From NCBI GenBank assembly GCA_049840835.1, contig JASGJG010000003.1, positions 310,001-374,000 on the forward strand: 64,000 nucleotides of DNA, written 5' to 3'. Within the stretch, counting starts at the first letter, position 1; each line of letters opens with the position of its first letter. Shown one piece after another: positions 26,541-35,384 of this stretch. Origin of the DNA: JANLTX01 sp049840835. Its GTDB lineage: Bacteria > Armatimonadota > Armatimonadia > Armatimonadales > Armatimonadaceae. Under the pieces are notes generated by a model. It was not told where the DNA came from. It saw nothing but the letters and a program-made list of their open reading frames with translations, and did not search any database. The position numbers and the translations under genes were made by a program.

Positions 26541-28410
26541 TGGTGTTCACTGCCTCACGCTCTCCGGATTAGTCAATATCTATTTCGTGGAGCATGAGGC
26601 AGGCTGGGCGCTGATAGATGCCGGATTCCCGTGGAGTTTTCAGACCATTCTGAAGGCAGCACGGGAGCGCTTCAGCGATGCCCCGCCCACAGGGATTCTC
26701 CTGACTCATGGTCATGTAGACCATGCGGGCAGCGCTCTGGCACTGGCCACCTACTGGGATGTGAACGTCTACGCCTCGGAGTCTGAGCTACCGTTCCTGG
26801 ATGGACGTTGTAACTACCCACCCGGCGACCACCGGGTAGGTGGCCCCCACGGCCTCTTTGCCCGGATTCCAGGATTAGCAAGAACCAGAGGGTTTAACCT
26901 GGGAGAGCGGATATTACCTCTCCCCAACCCCTCCCCTAAAGGGAAGGGGCTTTCTCTGTCTCCCTCTCCCTCTTCAGGGGAGGGGGCTGGGGGGAGAGGT
27001 ATTCTTCCTGGCTGGCAAGTGATTCCACTACCCGGTCATACACCGGGGCAGGTGGGATTCTGGCGGGAGAGTGACCGGACCTTGCTGGCGGGTGATGCTA
27101 TCACTACCCGTGAGCTGAACTCCTGGACACGGCTTCTGAAAGGCGAAGGGCATATTGGAATGCCACCTGCCGGGTTCACGTGTGATTGGTTCGCCGTGCG
27201 CAAATCGGTGCAGAAAATCGGAGAGCTAGCGCCAGAGTGGCTGGGAGCGGGGCATGGGCAGCCGCTCTGGGGGGCAGAACTGCATCAGAAACTGGATTCG
27301 TTTCTGGAGTACGCCACCATTGCGCGAAAAGGCCGCTATGTGGCCCGGCCTGTGCGGCAGCTCCCTGATGGTACGTTAGACATTCCGCCGGTGCCGCCCG
27401 ACCCGGTGGAGAAAGCGGCCGGCGTGCTGATCGTGGGAGCCGTGCTGAGCCTGGGAGTCTGGTGGTTCACGCGCCAGAGAAAACGGATGAGAGCGGCAGA
27501 TAATGCCGAGCTGGCCGCGCTGAAAGATGCCGACCAGAAAGAGCGGCAAGGCTGGGAGAAACTGACCACAGCACAGAAAGAGGAGCTAACAAAGCGAGAT
27601 AGGGTCCGGCTGGCGCGCGTGAAAGAGATCCTGAAAGAGGGAAGCATAAGCACAGTCACCGACTTCTCCAACGCCGGGCTGGTTTTCCAGCATGGGGTCA
27701 CGCCAGAGGAGTATCTGGTGGCGCACGACCTGGCGTTCTGTGCCTGGCTACTGGGTGACATTAGCTCACTGACCGCGCTGTCCGAGGATCGCTTTCTGGT
27801 GAATATCAAACGCAAGCAGCGGTTCGGCAGCCAGTTCACGGTAAAGCGGGGAGACGAATACTTTCCGGCCCCGGCAGAAGAGCAGGGACCAGCGGTAGTA
27901 ACCGAGACCCTGCGGCTGGACTATCTGCTGCCTACTCTGGCCTCGGCCAAGCGTGTGGGGTTTAAGGTTGTGATGTCGAAAGAGACAACCACAGCCTGGA
28001 TGAATCGGTTGGAAAAGCGCCTGGACCCGAAGTGGCAGGCCCAGCAAGCGAAGCGCCCGGAGGCGAAAGAGCTGGAGAAGCTGGCGGCTCGCCCAAATGG
28101 GAAAGCAATTCTGCGGGTTCTGGCGCTGTATCGGGCAGACAACCTGAAGGCGCCTTCGGACTATCGGAATGCGGCCAGTGTGCTGCTCACGGCAACCGGT
28201 GCCAGTGGGCTGGCATTGGCGCACGAGCTTGCTGTTATCGCGGCGGTGCGTGGAGAGCGACCGGCGCGGCGCATAGCGGCCATGGCCTGGGATAGATTTT
28301 TGGCGAAGATTGGGCAGAAACCGCGCTATGGCACCCTGCCCGGTCAGACGAACACAGATGCGGTCAGTCCGGCGGTGCTGCGCCTGTTGGACTGTGGAAA
28401 GGATACGTAA
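26527..28410 (+). CDS. Metallo-beta-lactamase-fold hydrolase fused to a membrane helix and a DUF6624-like domain
   Basis: About 627 residues from the ATG at 26527. Residues ~10-270 are an MBL domain: LTHGHVDHAGS (metal site, about 60-70), PLPGHTPGQVGFW, LLAGDAI, and GAGHG. One membrane helix follows (VLIVGAVLSLGVWWF). Then comes a helical domain with NAELAALKDADQKER, AHDLAFCAWLLGD and DRFLVNIKRKQRFGSQF, the pattern of DUF6624. An 87-base palindromic repeat is inserted in frame at residues ~130-159, adding a Pro/Ser/Gly-rich loop. It sits between ilvB and ilvN, overlapping ilvB, but has no known role in the pathway. Confidence 0.78.
   Translation: MSPASGVHCLTLSGLVNIYFVEHEAGWALIDAGFPWSFQTILKAARERFSDAPPTGILLTHGHVDHAGSALALATYWDVNVYASESELPFLDGRCNYPPGDHRVGGPHGLFARIPGLARTRGFNLGERILPLPNPSPKGKGLSLSPSPSSGEGAGGRGILPGWQVIPLPGHTPGQVGFWRESDRTLLAGDAITTRELNSWTRLLKGEGHIGMPPAGFTCDWFAVRKSVQKIGELAPEWLGAGHGQPLWGAELHQKLDSFLEYATIARKGRYVARPVRQLPDGTLDIPPVPPDPVEKAAGVLIVGAVLSLGVWWFTRQRKRMRAADNAELAALKDADQKERQGWEKLTTAQKEELTKRDRVRLARVKEILKEGSISTVTDFSNAGLVFQHGVTPEEYLVAHDLAFCAWLLGDISSLTALSEDRFLVNIKRKQRFGSQFTVKRGDEYFPAPAEEQGPAVVTETLRLDYLLPTLASAKRVGFKVVMSKETTTAWMNRLEKRLDPKWQAQQAKRPEAKELEKLAARPNGKAILRVLALYRADNLKAPSDYRNAASVLLTATGASGLALAHELAVIAAVRGERPARRIAAMAWDRFLAKIGQKPRYGTLPGQTNTDAVSPAVLRLLDCGKDT
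26915..27001. repeat. Dispersed palindromic repeat R3, inserted in frame inside a coding gene
   Basis: An 87-base element with perfect 11-base inverted ends, TACCTCTCCCC and GGGGAGAGGTA, containing TCCCCTAAAGGGAAGGGG and CTCTTCAGGGGAGGG palindromes. 87 bases are 29 codons and none is a stop, so the host MBL gene stays open. Its termini match repeat R1. Confidence 0.85.
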
Positions 28411-28447
28411 GACAATGTCGGCAATGACGGCGTTTAAAGGAGTGAAT

Positions 28448-28942
28448 GTGGCGGAAACCCATACGATAACGGTGCTGGTAGAGAACCGACCCGGCGTGCT
28501 GGCGCGTGTCTCGGGGCTGTTCGCCCGGCGTGGCTACAACATCGAATCGCTCACGGTCTCTATCACCGAGGACCCGGATGTCTCGCGCATGACCATTGTG
28601 GTAGCGGGCGATGCGGACACCCTGGAGCAGATTACCAAGCAGCTTCACAAGCTAGTGGATGTGCTCAAGGTCTTCGATTATCTAGACACCCCCATGCTGG
28701 AGCGCGAGCTGGCTCTGGTGAAGGTGACTGCAGAGCCGGAGCGCCGCGTGGAACTGATTCAGATGGCGACCCAGATCTTCGGCGGCAAGGTCATCGATAC
28801 GGCAGAGAAGACCTTCGTGATCGAAGTGACGGGTGGGTCGGACAAGATAGACGCGTTCGAGAAGCAGATGGAAGCGTTCGGAGTTCGCGAAATTGTTCGC
28901 ACGGGTAGAATTGCGCTCATGCGGGGCTCTCGCACCGTATAA
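28448..28942 (+). CDS. ilvN: Acetolactate synthase small (regulatory) subunit
   Basis: About 164 residues from the GTG at 28448, preferred because an AAAGGAG site sits five bases upstream. An ATG at 28415 would add 11 residues. The N-terminal ACT domain reads HTITVLVENRPGVLARVSGL then RRGYNIESLTV. The C-terminal domain contains IFGGKVIDTAEKTFVIEVTG. It binds the large subunit and gives valine feedback inhibition. Confidence 0.95.
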   Translation: MAETHTITVLVENRPGVLARVSGLFARRGYNIESLTVSITEDPDVSRMTIVVAGDADTLEQITKQLHKLVDVLKVFDYLDTPMLERELALVKVTAEPERRVELIQMATQIFGGKVIDTAEKTFVIEVTGGSDKIDAFEKQMEAFGVREIVRTGRIALMRGSRTV

Positions 28943-28951
28943 TTTATCGGT

Positions 28952-29389
28952 ATGAAAGAGCTGCTCACACTGGCACAGGCGAATGCGATTTTTGGTATCG
29001 CCTTGCCGTTACTGGGACTGGTATTGGGAGGAGCGGTTATTGCCCTGCGCAAGGACCGCCGCCTGGCCGCGTTCGCAGGTGGCGTGCCAGTACTGGCCGG
29101 AGTGCTCTGGTGGGTCTACAACGCGATTTCGGCAGCGCTGGGCATAGATACTGTGCTCAATCTGCTGGTGAACTTCGCACTGTTTATCGCTCTGGGTGCA
29201 GCGATTGGCTGGGCCTGGAAGAAGACCCTGCCCCCGCCGCTGGGCCTGGGGCAGTCAGACAATTGGAATTCGGATAATTGGAACGATGGCAATGCCGGTA
29301 GCTCGGTGCCAGTGGGTGTAGGGCCTGCGGGCACACCGGAGGCAGGGCGGACGATAACCGAGGCACAAGAGCCTCCCAGGAACCCGTAA
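28952..29389 (+). CDS. Small membrane protein of unknown function with a PPRNP C-terminal tail
   Basis: 145 residues. Three hydrophobic helices (IFGIALPLLGLVLGGAVIAL, LAAFAGGVPVLAGVLWWVY, VLNLLVNFALFIALGAAIGW) are followed by a soluble tail with Asn/Trp-rich SDNWNSDNWND. It ends in AGRTITEAQEPPRNP. The same tail pattern closes the next, otherwise unrelated, protein. Not recognised as a known family. It lies 9 bases after ilvN and 6 before the next gene. Confidence 0.7.
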   Translation: MKELLTLAQANAIFGIALPLLGLVLGGAVIALRKDRRLAAFAGGVPVLAGVLWWVYNAISAALGIDTVLNLLVNFALFIALGAAIGWAWKKTLPPPLGLGQSDNWNSDNWNDGNAGSSVPVGVGPAGTPEAGRTITEAQEPPRNP

Positions 29390-29395
29390 CACACT

Positions 29396-30124
29396 ATGGA
29401 CTCACTTCGAGCGTTCGATGATGCCGCACGTAATGTGGAGCTACGCCTGGCCGAGCTTCGCCGCCTGCTAGCGGGAGTAGACAACCTTTCGGAAGAGCAG
29501 CAGAAACAACTGGACTTCATGCTGCCCACGCTGGAAGCTGTCGGCAACTCGGCACTCGCCCTGCGAAACGAGCTATTGAACGCGCCAGAAACGCCTCAGA
29601 GCTTTGTGGAGCGCGGCTATGAGTCTCTACCCGCCGGGTTCGACCCTACTGGCTGGACTACCGAGACCTACGTGACTCCGGTAACGGCTGCCTGGGGGCA
29701 GCAGTTCGCGGAAAAGCCCGGTGGCGAAGTGACCGTAGATAGCCTTTTTGAGGCGCGCGCTATTCCGGCTCAAGTGCAATTGCCTCTAGATGCCGATCTG
29801 AGCAGTCTACTTGTGGATCTTGAAAAGATCCTGGATGAACCCATGCTGTTCACGGGGCGCAATGCCTTGGGGGAGTGGTGCGTGGTTCGCTATGACCGAA
29901 GCTTTGGGACCATGCTGGTCTTTCGCACCGAAGCCGAGCGCGGCGTCTGGCTGGGCCGCGCGTACGCCTCCACATTGAAGCCAGATGCCGATGAGAACCG
30001 TGACAATAATCTGGATGAGGGCGACCCCACCAGCCGGGTACCGCTCCAACCCATTCCGCCCGCTACCCCTGTGGGTGCGGGACGAACCCTTGCGGAAGCC
30101 CTCGAAGAACCGAGGAATCCGTAA
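29396..30124 (+). CDS. Unknown soluble protein sharing its C-terminal tail with its neighbour
   Basis: 242 residues with no signal peptide or membrane helix. The N-terminus is a helical heptad-like stretch (LRAFDDAARNVELRLAELRR). A central alpha/beta part includes EKILDEPMLFTGRNALGEW and YDRSFGTMLVF. The end, VGAGRTLAEALEEPRNP, matches the tail of the membrane protein just upstream (AGRTITEAQEPPRNP). No known family is recognised. It lies between ilvN and ilvC, presumably co-transcribed. Confidence 0.7.
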   Translation: MDSLRAFDDAARNVELRLAELRRLLAGVDNLSEEQQKQLDFMLPTLEAVGNSALALRNELLNAPETPQSFVERGYESLPAGFDPTGWTTETYVTPVTAAWGQQFAEKPGGEVTVDSLFEARAIPAQVQLPLDADLSSLLVDLEKILDEPMLFTGRNALGEWCVVRYDRSFGTMLVFRTEAERGVWLGRAYASTLKPDADENRDNNLDEGDPTSRVPLQPIPPATPVGAGRTLAEALEEPRNP

Positions 30125-30205
30125 AGCAAAACCAAAGTCGCCCTGTGAGACAGACCCGGATGGGGACGGTGCGCATCGGCGATTAAAAAGAGAGAAGAGA
30201 AAACT

Positions 30206-31246
<1,041 letters not shown>

Positions 31247-31255
31247 GAGAAATCC

Positions 31256-31516
31256 ATGAGTACTGGGGAAGAGGAAGAGCCAGCAACTGCCGAGGAGGAA
31301 GTCTCATTAGAGGCAGAGGCTCCTCCTCTTCCCCCTGAGGATCTGGACCTGCCTGCCCGCGCCGACAGGGACAGATTTGCTCCGCTGGGGCAACAGGTAG
31401 GCAACCCGGACAAGGCTTGTTTGTCTTGTTTAGCATTAATCGCAATGGCGATCTTGATGTTTATCGCATGTCTCGTGTTCTACTACCTAAAAAACGACGC
31501 GTTTCATCGGTCGTAA
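31256..31516 (+). CDS. Small single-pass membrane protein with acidic N-terminus
   Basis: 86 residues. The first ~45 are rich in Glu and Pro (EEEEPATAEEEVSLEAEAPP), then CLSCLALIAMAILMFIACLV forms one membrane helix, followed by a short tail. No family recognised. It begins 9 bases after ilvC and its 3' end overlaps the DUF218 gene start by about 50 bases. Confidence 0.55.
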   Translation: MSTGEEEEPATAEEEVSLEAEAPPLPPEDLDLPARADRDRFAPLGQQVGNPDKACLSCLALIAMAILMFIACLVFYYLKNDAFHRS

Positions 31517-32145
31517 AGGTCCGCCGGGGTTTCCTCTGGAGCCTGGGTGGGGCGGTAGGCCTCTGCCTGCTCTCCCTGGTAGTATCTGAGGCAGCCGTGC
31601 GAAGCACAGCAGCGGGCCGTTGCTACGACTCCGTGGCCGTTGTGCCGCAGCGCTCGGTCGGGCTCGTGCTGGGCACCAGTAAGTACATCGGGCGTGGCAA
31701 GGTAAACCGCTACTACTCAGCGCGAATCGAAGCCGCCGCCGCACTCTGGAAAGCGGGCAAGGTCCATAAACTCATCGTCTCTGGCGATAACCGGCGGCAC
31801 GACTACAACGAGCCTAAGATCATGCGCGCGGACCTGGTAGCGGCAGGCGTGCCAAAAGAAGACATTGTGTGCGACTACGCGGGACTGCGAACTTTGGACT
31901 CCGTTGCCAGAGCGAAGCGTATCTTCGGGCAAGACAAAGTCACGATAATCTCGCAGCGGTTTCACAACGAGCGCGCTATCTTTCTGGCAAAAGGCTGGGG
32001 GCTGGATGCCATAGCCCTGGATGCAGAAAGTCCAGCGCTCTCACCACGCCTGAAAGCTCGGGAGACTCTGGCCCGAATGCAAGCCGTCTGGGACCGCGCC
32101 GCCCACACTCAGCCCCGGCACCTGGGCGAGAAAATCACGCTCTAA
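31468..32145 (+). CDS. SanA/YdcF-like DUF218 membrane protein
   Basis: About 225 residues from the ATG at 31468; a start at 31417 would lie deeper inside the upstream small gene. One N-terminal membrane helix (SLGGAVGLCLLSLVVSEAAV) precedes a DUF218 domain: VGLVLGTSKYIGRGKVNRYY, ARIEAAAALWKAGKVHKLIVSG, and TIISQRFHNERAIFLA. SanA-type proteins sit in the inner membrane facing the periplasm and affect envelope barrier or peptidoglycan synthesis. Its stop overlaps the next ATG (TAATG). Confidence 0.85.
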   Translation: MSRVLLPKKRRVSSVVKVRRGFLWSLGGAVGLCLLSLVVSEAAVRSTAAGRCYDSVAVVPQRSVGLVLGTSKYIGRGKVNRYYSARIEAAAALWKAGKVHKLIVSGDNRRHDYNEPKIMRADLVAAGVPKEDIVCDYAGLRTLDSVARAKRIFGQDKVTIISQRFHNERAIFLAKGWGLDAIALDAESPALSPRLKARETLARMQAVWDRAAHTQPRHLGEKITL

Positions 32146-32819
32146 TGACGAAGAAACTACTACTGACTGTTTTTTGTCTGGCCATGCTTATCGGCAGCGC
32201 CATGGCACAGTCTTTCCCGGCGCCAAAGGGATTCGTGCTCATAAAGAACCCGCAGCTAAAGGACCTGATGTTCACCATAAGCCCTCCGGCGCCTTCAGAG
32301 AAACCCGTGGCCGCCTTTGTGCGCAGCACGGATATGGGCTTGCTGGATGGTAGCAAGATAGAGAATCGCCCTGCCGCCTACGCCACCCTGAAGGTCACCA
32401 GCGTTCCGCTGACTCTGGCGAAGTTCCAGAAAGCCCAGGGACTAACTGTTGCCTCAATGAAAACGGCGCTGAACCCACCGGGGGCGGAGAAAAGCGTAGC
32501 AGAAGATATCACCAAGCTGCAAAAAAAATACAACGTAAAGCTGTCTCTGAAGACCGGCAAGAACATTTTTCTAGGCACCGAGAAGGTTTCCGACCGCAGC
32601 TTCCTATTCGATTTCTTAAGTGTAAACAACAAAGTAAAAACGCAGTATCACAACTACACGGTCGATTACTATTTTTGTGTGGCCGCTGTTTACTATAAAT
32701 CACGAATGTATACGCTGACCCTCACCGTACCGGTGAAAGGGTCCGCAGACATGCCGCCAGCAAAGAATAGCTTAAAGAGCTGGATCAAGCAGTTCTACGC
32801 TAAAAACGGAATCTCATGA
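32145..32819 (+). CDS. Secreted protein of unknown function
   Basis: About 224 residues from the ATG overlapping the previous stop. The signal peptide is LLLTVFCLAMLIGSAMA, cleaved before QSFPAPKG. The mature protein alternates strands and Lys-rich segments (DITKLQKKYNVKLSLKTG, YTVDYYFCVAAVYYKS, SLKSWIKQFYAKNG), like small periplasmic alpha/beta proteins. No family is recognised. It overlaps leuA by four bases (ATGA). Confidence 0.65.
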   Translation: MTKKLLLTVFCLAMLIGSAMAQSFPAPKGFVLIKNPQLKDLMFTISPPAPSEKPVAAFVRSTDMGLLDGSKIENRPAAYATLKVTSVPLTLAKFQKAQGLTVASMKTALNPPGAEKSVAEDITKLQKKYNVKLSLKTGKNIFLGTEKVSDRSFLFDFLSVNNKVKTQYHNYTVDYYFCVAAVYYKSRMYTLTLTVPVKGSADMPPAKNSLKSWIKQFYAKNGIS

Positions 32820-34384
32820 GTAACAACAGAATTCACATCTTCGATACCACCCTGCGGGATGGGGAACAGTCGCCAGGCGCGGCACTGAACGTGACCGAGA
32901 AGGTCGAGATTGCGCGCCAGCTCGAGCGGCTCGGGGTGGACATCATCGAGGCGGGCTTTCCTATCTCGTCGCCGGGTGACTTCGAGGCCGTGCAGCGCAT
33001 CGCCGCCGCCGTGGAGAATGCCACTGTCTGCGGTCTTACCCGCGCTGTGGCCAAAGATATCGATGTCGCCTGGGATGCCCTGAAGGGGGCGAAGCGCCCA
33101 CGTATCCACACTGGCCTTGGGGTCTCCGACAACCACCTGCAGCACAAGCTCCGCAAGACCCGTGAGGAAGCTATGGAGATCGGTGTGGCTGCCGTGAAGC
33201 ACGCCCGTTCCCTGGGCTGCGAAGATATCGAGTACTTCACCGAAGATGCAGGCCGCGCCGACCCGGACTACCTCTGCCGCGTGGTCGAAGCCGTCATAGC
33301 TGCCGGTGCTACCGTTATCAACGTGCCCGACACCACCGGCTACGCTACGCCCGAAGAGTACGGTGCGCTCTTCAAGATGCTCATAGAGCGTGTGCCGAAC
33401 GCCGATAAAGCCATCTTCTCCGCACACTGCCACAACGACCTGGGCTTAGCCACCGCCAACTCCCTGGCCGCCGTGCGTGGCGGGGCACGCCAGGTGGAGT
33501 GCACCGTGAACGGTATCGGGGAGCGCGCGGGCAACACCAGTTTGGAAGAAGTGGTCATGGCCCTCAAAACCCGCTCCGATGCGTTTGGGCAGTTCGACCT
33601 GGGCATCAATACCAAGGAAATCACCCGCACCAGTCGCCTGGTCTCTAGCCGCACGGGGATTCTGGTACAGCCCAACAAGGCGATTGTAGGCGCCAATGCG
33701 TTTGCGCATAGCTCTGGCATCCACCAGGATGGTGTGCTGAAAGAGCGCAGCACCTACGAAATCATCGACCCGGCGGATGTGGGTATATCAGAGAGTAAAA
33801 TCGTCCTCTCCCCACGTTCGGGCCGCCATGCGCTAAAGCACCGCCTGGAAGTGCTGGGCCACACGTTTGGCACCGATGAAGCCTTCGAGAAAGTCTACGC
33901 CCGGTTCTTAGAGGTCGCCGACCGCAAGAAAATCGTCTACGACGAAGACCTGGAAGCGCTGGCCTCCGATGAAGCTCGCGCAGGCAGCCAGGAGTACGAA
34001 CTGGTTCAGCTTCAGGTCACCTGCGGCGACGGCGCGATTCCCACCGCCACCGTGAAACTCCGCCACGCCAATCGAGCGATTCTCATGGATGCCGATACCG
34101 GCAACGGTCCGGTAGATGCCCTCTATCGGGCCATCAACCGGATAGTCAAGGTGGAGAACGAGTTGATCGAAATCAGCCTGCAATCCGTAACCGAAGGCAC
34201 CGATGCCCAGGCCTCCGTGACCATTCGTATCCGCGCGGGCGATGAGATTTTCTCCGGCCACGCAGCGCACACAGATATTATTGTGGCGTCAGCAAAGGCG
34301 TATCTCGCCGCGCTGAACAAGCTGTTGGCGCTTCAGCCGGGGCGGCTTGCACCCCAGAAAAACGCCGAGCGCGTGGGGGTATAG
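32816..34384 (+). CDS. leuA: 2-Isopropylmalate synthase
   Basis: 522 residues, standard long form. The TIM-barrel opening FDTTLRDGEQSPG (about residues 9-21) supplies the metal Asp and catalytic Arg. HCHNDLGLATANSL holds the metal His pair, and GIGERAGN is also present. The C-terminal regulatory LeuA dimer domain (about 395-515) gives leucine feedback. It makes 2-isopropylmalate from 2-oxoisovalerate and acetyl-CoA, the first committed leucine step, matching the leucine specifier of the T-box. Last biosynthetic gene of the operon. Confidence 0.97.
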   Translation: MSNNRIHIFDTTLRDGEQSPGAALNVTEKVEIARQLERLGVDIIEAGFPISSPGDFEAVQRIAAAVENATVCGLTRAVAKDIDVAWDALKGAKRPRIHTGLGVSDNHLQHKLRKTREEAMEIGVAAVKHARSLGCEDIEYFTEDAGRADPDYLCRVVEAVIAAGATVINVPDTTGYATPEEYGALFKMLIERVPNADKAIFSAHCHNDLGLATANSLAAVRGGARQVECTVNGIGERAGNTSLEEVVMALKTRSDAFGQFDLGINTKEITRTSRLVSSRTGILVQPNKAIVGANAFAHSSGIHQDGVLKERSTYEIIDPADVGISESKIVLSPRSGRHALKHRLEVLGHTFGTDEAFEKVYARFLEVADRKKIVYDEDLEALASDEARAGSQEYELVQLQVTCGDGAIPTATVKLRHANRAILMDADTGNGPVDALYRAINRIVKVENELIEISLQSVTEGTDAQASVTIRIRAGDEIFSGHAAHTDIIVASAKAYLAALNKLLALQPGRLAPQKNAERVGV

Positions 34385-34391
34385 CCCTACC

Positions 34392-35132
34392 GTGACCGAC
34401 GAAGAGCTGGAAGCGCGGAAGACGCTGATCGCTCTTCATACCAATGTCCAGGCGCGCTTTGAGGAGCAAGTGCGCCTGGTGCAACTCGTCCTCCCCTCCA
34501 ACCCTGAGCTGGCCCATACGTTGGCGCAGGAATTCTGGCCAGAGCCGGATAGCACACTGGTAGGGCTCGCCGTGACACTATGGTCGCGTACCGACTTTGA
34601 GATCTGCGAGCTACTCTTTCGCCGCCTGAAGGGTGGACATGCGCCTGTGGCAGAGACCTGGCTCTGTAGTCTGGCCCCTACACTCTCTCCCGCTGACCTC
34701 CCGGTTGTGCTCAACCTGCTTACCTGCAATGCGGGAGATTCGCAGGACCGCGTAATGATTAAAGCAGTTCAGAGCCTGCTGCCCGAGTTAGATGTAGAAG
34801 ACCTGAAACGGCTCTGCCTGGCATTGCTCAGCATGATGCTGAGGGTGAATATAGATCGTCAGCCAGATGCTCCGAAAAACCTGATCGCGAATGTACTTCC
34901 CGTAATCCAACAAGCTGCCCGGCTAGATGCAGAGAGCCAGAAATTGATTCACCGGCGATTGGTGTACCTGGTCCGCCGCTCACCCTATGTAGTTGGCACA
35001 GGCAGGGTGCTGACCGTTCAGGTCTCGGAAGCTATTTTGGAGCGTGCTGCATTCGCTCCACCTCTGCCCGCGCAAATCCCTCTAGGTGGTGGCATTTGGA
35101 GCCTGGAATCGGCTCCCGAAAGTTCCGCTTAA
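34392..35132 (+). CDS. Helical repeat-like protein A1 (paralogue of A2 and A3)
   Basis: 246 residues from the GTG at 34392, seven bases after leuA. It opens MTDEELEARKTLIALHT, nearly the same as the starts of A2 (MTDEELETRLALLALLP) and A3 (MTDDEIQAQAALIALLP). The rest is a chain of Leu-rich amphipathic helices (LPVVLNLLTCNAGD, DLKRLCLALLSMMLRV, LIHRRLVYLVRR) of HEAT/TPR appearance. No known domain is recognised. It sits at the end of the leucine operon, upstream of the promoter of the MoxR gene, so it may be separately expressed from its paralogues. Confidence 0.7.
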   Translation: MTDEELEARKTLIALHTNVQARFEEQVRLVQLVLPSNPELAHTLAQEFWPEPDSTLVGLAVTLWSRTDFEICELLFRRLKGGHAPVAETWLCSLAPTLSPADLPVVLNLLTCNAGDSQDRVMIKAVQSLLPELDVEDLKRLCLALLSMMLRVNIDRQPDAPKNLIANVLPVIQQAARLDAESQKLIHRRLVYLVRRSPYVVGTGRVLTVQVSEAILERAAFAPPLPAQIPLGGGIWSLESAPESSA

Positions 35133-35195
35133 GAGGCACGGCGCGCCACTTGAGAGAAGGAGCCGAACTGTATCTACTACAGCAACGAGAAAACC

Positions 35196-35301
35196 GTATG
35201 ACGGAATGACACTTTTGCTCCGTTTTCCGTAAACTTCTCTATAATCTCCTTACGTGGGGAAAGTTACTAGAACAGGGGTATATTCCGTCATTCTGTCATA
35301 C
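35196..35301. promoter_or_regulatory. Pair of inverted operator-like sites flanking a promoter
   Basis: GTATGACGGAATGAC at 35196-35210 and GTCATTCTGTCATAC at 35287-35301 are inverted copies (14 of 15 bases). Each arm is itself a tandem ATGAC-N3-ATGAC. Between them is a TATAAT at 35240-35245 with a weak -35, TTGCTC, at 35215-35220 (19-base spacer). The layout suggests a regulator bound at both sites that could loop the promoter of the MoxR operon. No factor is identified. Confidence 0.6.
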
Positions 35302-35384
35302 AAGCCTGCTTCGGGCTTCCCGATCTTGCCTGTTTGGCGGAGTATTTAAGCGTACCAACGTAGAAAACCGATAAAGGGAGAGCA

